The notes beneath the pieces were generated by a model that searched no databases, was not told the origin of the DNA, and was given only the letters and a program-made list of their open reading frames with translations. Positions 59,506 through 64,000 of a stretch of 64,000 nucleotides of DNA are shown here, piece after piece (the first letter of the stretch is position 1; each line of letters begins with the position of its first letter). A program made the position numbers and the translations under genes. Source of the DNA: Microplitis mediator (lineage: Eukaryota > Arthropoda > Insecta > Hymenoptera > Braconidae); assembly GCF_029852145.1 (NCBI RefSeq), contig NC_079976.1:12075104-12139103 (forward strand), read 5' to 3'.

Positions 59506-61151
59506 TAGACTGTGCCAAATGAAATCGATATTTTTTTTTTTTCGGTCCCATACGAAAATTAGGTTGTCTCACTAAAAAAAAAAATCCTGAAAAAATTTCA
59601 GCTCGATATGTCTATTTTTCAGTTAGCGCTCGCGTAAATAAGAATTTTTTAATAAAATTGTTTTTTATCCCAACTTAATATTTTACAACTGATTAAATAT
59701 AACTGATTAAAAAATGGCCAAGGTGCCATTTTGTAGGGAATTCAATTCTCTACAAAAGGAACTTTTGATCGAATGAAAAACATCAGCCAATTTTTTTCTG
59801 CAGCCATTTGAACCTAATTTTTTTTCAAAATTTACATTTATATTTACTATCAAACACTTAGAAAACTATGTTGCTATGTGTGAAACTTATTGAATTCAAT
59901 TTCTCTAGGAACCTTTATGATCCTAAGGAATAGTTTTCATACTTGAAGTAATAAAACTAACATTAAACTATTGATATTAACAATATTTCTAACAATACTT
60001 TTTTTTTGTTTTGACATTTTTCGCGTTTAATCTTTCTAGTTATTTTTTTCTGCATTAGGATATCGTTCGTAATTGTGATTTTGAGATTCTCATACTGCTG
60101 ATCAATAATTATTACTTTATTGATAAAAATATACATTGTTTATCATAATAAAATACTTATAAAAATTTAAATAAAGGAAAAAGTGATGTTCTAATTGTGC
60201 AAAAAAGTTTTTATTGATTCTGTTACTAGCTTTCAAAAGCTTATGATTTGTCAGGAGAACCTATTGCAAACAATCTGAAAGTTGCCTACAATGGGCAGCA
60301 ACAACTTGTAGTAGACATTATTTAATTTATCTATTTATTCATTAATTAACTAATTAATTAATTAGTTTGGAGCAAGTACAGTTTATATTCGCAATAGGGT
60401 CTCCTGACAAATCATAAGCTCTTGAAAGCTAGTAACAGAATCAATAAAAACTTTTTTGCACAATTAGAACATCACTTTTTTCTTTATTTAAATTTTTATA
60501 AGTATTTTATTATGATAAACGATGTATATTTTTATCAATAAAGTAATAATTATTGAACAGCAGTATGAGAATCTCAAAATCACAATTACGAACGATATTC
60601 TAATGCAGAAAAAAATAACTAGAAAGATTAAACGCGAAAAATGTCAAAACAAAAAAAAAGTATTGTTAGAAATATTGTTAATATCAATAGTTTAATGTTA
60701 GTTTTATTACTTCAAGTATGAAAACTATTCCTTGGGATCATAAAGGTTCCTAGAGAAATTGAATTCAATAAGTTTCATACATAGCAACATAGTTTTCTAA
60801 GTGTTTGATAGTAAATATAAATGTAAATTTTGAAAAAAAATTAGGTTCAAATGGCTGCAGAAAAAAATTGGCTGATGTTTTTCATTCGATCAAAAGTTCC
60901 TTTTGTAGAGAATTGAATTCCCTCCAAAATGGCACCTTGGCCATTTTTTAATCAGTTATATTTAATCAGTTGTAAAATATTAAGTTGGGATAAAAAACAA
61001 TTTTATTAAAAAATTCTTATTTACGCGAGCGCTAACTGAAAAATAGACATATCGAGCTGAAATTTTTTCAGGATTTTTTTTTTTAGTGAGACAACCTAAT
61101 TTTCGTATGGGACTGAAAAAAAAAAATATCGATTTCATTTGGCACAGTCTA
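59506..61151. mobile_element. Foldback palindrome, about 1.65 kb
   Basis: TAGACTGTGCCAAATGAAAT at 59506 is inverted at 61132-61151. The arms match almost perfectly over about 800 bp, meeting in TTAATTAACTAATTAATTAA at about 60340. Flanked by (AT)n so the duplication is unclear. Non-coding. Confidence 0.9.
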
Positions 61152-61392
61152 ATATAGATATATATATATATATTAAATAATATGACAATTTTTTAATATC
61201 AATGTTATTAAATTTTCATTCTGTCAACTATCAATCAAACTTAAATCCCCAATACTTAAAAAATGTTCAAAGGTTTCGGCAGGAATTTAAAATTATAAAG
61301 TATCAATTGGATTATTTGAGTTAAGTAATGCCATAAACGTTTCTTAATTGTAAGTGTATAACAGACTAGAGGATCAGACTACAAACCATCGA

Positions 61393-61442
61393 TAACCAAA
61401 GTTAAGCAGCATCGGCGTGGGACATTAATTGGATGGGTGACC
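61393..61442 (+). pseudogene. 5S rRNA-like fragment
   Basis: AACCAAAGTTAAGCAGCATC, GGCGTGGGACATTAATT and GGATGGGTGACC follow each other as in the internal promoter and 3' half of eukaryotic 5S rRNA. Only about 50-60 bp match; the 5' part is missing. A 5S-derived SINE or a retro-copied fragment. Short inverted words CCATCGATAA / TTGTCGATGG flank it. Confidence 0.7.
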
Positions 61443-61743
61443 TCGTAGTAAAATAATTGTCGATGGTTAATAATTTTTTTTTTTTTTTTTATTTAATTTT
61501 AACCGACATTGATATTGATGAAGACAATAAATCCTAATTAAACTACTTAATAATTTACAGATATTCTAAATGAGATTTTAAAAATGACTATATTCGTTCA
61601 TGCATGATTATATATAATCATATATGATCATGTATAAACAGATCAAGTTATGTATGATCAAACCTGGCCAATTTTTGGATCTGATCATATATAGACAATT
61701 ATGCATGATCATATATGATTAGACAAAATCTTTTTTCATCGGG

Positions 61744-62507
61744 TATCTTACAGAAAATTTACTATTAAACTTTTTTTTAATTTTAATATTGAAGTGATTT
61801 TAAATGATTAAAATAATCAAACAAAAATAAATTATAAATCATTATTTTCAAATAAAATAAATTTAAATATCATTCTTAATAATAATGTGCTGAGTAATTA
61901 CATAATGAATAGTGATAAAATTTTGAGTTTAGTTTACTTGAATAGTTTGTGCCGTGATTTTATAAAATGATTTTTGCTGAGCCTCAAATAAATGAAAAGA
62001 AGAAAAAATAAGATTCTTCAATTTTACACGTCTGATTGTCTTATAAACAGAGCTGTCATTGCTCAAAGTTTTGATAGTCTCCAGAGACAAATAAAATTTT
62101 CCTTAGCAAAACGCGGAGAATTTATTTTAGAAACAAAAGAGGTTCCATCCAGATGACAACAAACGTGGGCATTCTAGGAGTAATAGAAGGGGTCAGATAC
62201 AGTCCTGTACAGTGGTGTCAAAGCTGTAGAAGTCAGGCATGGTGGTCATTTCAGATGAGAAAGGGGTGAAAAAATTAATAAAGGTGGTATACCCATCATG
62301 GAAGGTAAGCCCTCTAATAATTTTACTCAGATCGGCTTCACAGTTTGAATATATAAAGTTAATTCTGTCGCTTAAGTCCTCAGAAATAATAATACAAATT
62401 ATAATACATACCATGAAAGACTAGGTCAAATAAGTAAGCATAAATTTGTTAAATCAAAGAATCATATTATGATTGAAACTTAAGGCAGATAATAGAAATC
62501 ATTCGTA
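61744..62507. other. Spacer with one unidentified less AT-rich block
   Basis: 62140-62420 is less AT-rich and open on the minus strand (SEDLSDRINFIYSNCEADLS...GYTTFINFFTPFSS), 73 codons. I recognise no domain. It may be a piece of a decayed retroelement. The rest is AT-rich with nothing visible. Confidence 0.35.
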
Positions 62508-64000
62508 CACGGAGAGGAATGAAGCTCAATATAAACGAAAAAATACTGTCTGATTTTCGATTTCTACTAGATCTGTTTAGAAAATCATAAATTATGATAA
62601 TTTTTATGAAAAATTAGTAGAAAGTAATAGGTACGCAAAAAAAATTATAGAGCAGCCTAATGATTTTTGAACTCTTTGATTTTTAATAACCAACAAATAT
62701 AAAATAAGTTATGCTATGAAGGTAGTATCAAAATAAATCTTGAAATTTTATAAATTGAGAGAAAAGTTTTGATAAGAGTTTGCTATTAATTAAAATGTAA
62801 ATAAAAATTATTATGTGTTATATATTATAGTTTTTAAATTATGGATTTGTAAATTTTTTATAATTTTGTATCAAAAATTATATTCAGCATAAAAATAATT
62901 ATTTCAAACAGTATTAAATTCGAAATAAATTCGTTACATTTTAAACTCCCGTGTAAAATTTTTTCTATGAAAAAAAGGTTTTTTTGTTTTATATTATATA
63001 AATTTTATAATTTTTGATCACACAAGAATTAATAAGAACTAAAAATAATAATTGCCACAATAGAATAACAAAATTTACAGATTTTGTCATGATATTTATA
63101 TTTACTCCAATTTTTGTTATTATTTACTGGGTATAAATTCTCGAACATTGATTCAATTGAAAATTCTAAAGCTAGCATAATAAAAATTCTTAAAATTTCA
63201 AAACTTTTAGTTTTGTCAGTTGATAAGTTTCATTATATGATCAGTAGAAATTCTACTTTATCAGTAATGCAAAATTTCTCGTGCCAGCATAATAAAATTT
63301 GTGAAATTTAAACTGATATTTACTCAGTTGAGGAACAACACTTATAGAAAATCATTAAAGTTTAAAAAATTAATAACAGTCTTTACACCCATTTAATAAA
63401 ATTTCATTGAAATACAGTTATTTATAATTTTTTGACAATAATTTTTGTTTGTCTTTGAGTAATTTTTACAACGGTGTTTAAACAAAATAATCTTTTGTTC
63501 TGAATGTTCGGATTTATTTTGTTATTTTTCTGATCAGTACTCCGCGGGAATTCATTCAAGAAGCATCCATTTTATTTAGCAAGTGTCAATTATTCAGTTG
63601 AGTTTTATAGGGTTGTGTGATTGTGAAAATCTTTATTCTTATTGATTTTAATATTATTATGCTAAATAAAAAACTATTTGATGTATTATTGTGTGTAATA
63701 AATGTAAACCGCATGGATTTTAATTTTATGGAAAATTAGATGTATTTTTATTTATTTTATATCATCCTTATAAATGTTCATTAAGTTAGATGAGTAGTTA
63801 TAAGACTTTTTGTAAAATTTATAATAATAATATAATAATTTTAACGAGACTTTTCTTTGCTCTGTAAATTCAATATTGTACGAATCGTAAAATTAATTTT
63901 TGAAATATATTGTCAACTAACTACCAATACCAATGCTGCTAAAAAAATATAAAATTAATATAAAATAAAAAATACAGTGTTTTGTGTTGATATTCTCATA
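62508..64000. mobile_element. CACGGAG palindromic element, copy 2, cut by the window end
   Basis: Starts CACGGAGAGGAATGAAGCTC after a TA. The 1.49 kb present is the inverted counterpart of 52583 down to about 51085, nearly identical. The shared 65-codon frame (MLLFTGYKFSNIDSIEN...) is a translation of the arm. The other half lies beyond the window. Confidence 0.85.

Larger units (their letters stand above)
58045..61743. mobile_element. CCCGATGAAAAAAGATTTT element with several insertions
   Basis: CCCGATGAAAAAAGATTTTA at the left and the inverted AAAATCTTTTTTCATCGGG at 61725-61743. Both ends go on into TATATA/ATCATATATGATC-type palindromes (58060-58200, 61590-61720). Inside are two (TA)n tracts, a solo LTR, a foldback element and a 5S-like fragment. 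Inserted in a foldback element. No genes. Confidence 0.6.

Noticed and set aside
59201..59575. 125-codon plus-strand frame and its overlap on the minus strand
   Set aside because: Lies across the end of an LTR-like segment and the start of a foldback element, and shows no recognisable domain.
51780..63311. Identical 65-codon frame at 51780-51977 and 63114-63311
   Set aside because: Identical only because the two CACGGAG element copies are nearly identical; AT-rich, no domain, third-position pattern not gene-like.

Overview
The window looks like a repeat-dense, AT-rich animal genome region, most likely from an insect. The evidence is spliceosomal GT-AG introns, long (CA)n and (TA)n microsatellites, arthropod-type transposons and a Maverick/Polinton whose gene set matches those known from insects. 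A hymenopteran host is a guess, not something the sequence proves. No ordinary host gene was recognised. Nearly everything is transposons, often several levels deep.

Left part (1-4929): a hairpin element split by a solo-LTR-like sequence, a small hairpin MITE, a decayed YqaJ-type nuclease fragment, a member of an AACTTCCCGC-ended repeat family, and the 3' end of a DIRS-like tyrosine recombinase on the minus strand.

Middle (4930-49555): a Polinton with inverted repeats of about 0.7-0.8 kb, 5'-AG...CT-3' ends and a near-perfect 6-bp target duplication, inserted in the DIRS recombinase gene. Its own genes lie mainly at 5.7-20.0 kb: major and minor capsid proteins, adenain-like protease, PLA2-like/core protein, packaging ATPase, a GPPGxPG fibre-like protein, chromodomain integrase, protein-primed PolB and several small conserved genes. 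Several are broken by frameshifts, a nonsense codon, a deletion or insertions, so this copy looks dead. Its promoter regions carry TGACGTCA sites and a 92-bp tandem array with perfect heat-shock-element triplets.

A 23.4-kb CACTG...CAGTG element (20074-43458, TA duplication) sits inside the Polinton. It has two minus-strand genes: an intact seven-exon, 492-residue protein, and a zinc-finger transposase interrupted only by a removable 1,814-bp MITE. Its two subterminal regions hold different satellite arrays (about 210 bp and 402 bp periods), which share one hyphenated palindrome per unit. A duplicated piece of flanking Polinton DNA preserves what looks like the empty insertion site.

Right part (49556-64000): more of the DIRS element (recombinase N-terminal part and RNase H) split by a tRNA-like tandem repeat, a palindromic CACGGAG element and a solo LTR. 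Further foldback elements, LTR-like sequences, a 5S-rRNA-like fragment and a second, truncated copy of the palindromic element follow. The deepest stack reads DIRS > Polinton > CACTG element > CCCTAGCG MITE.
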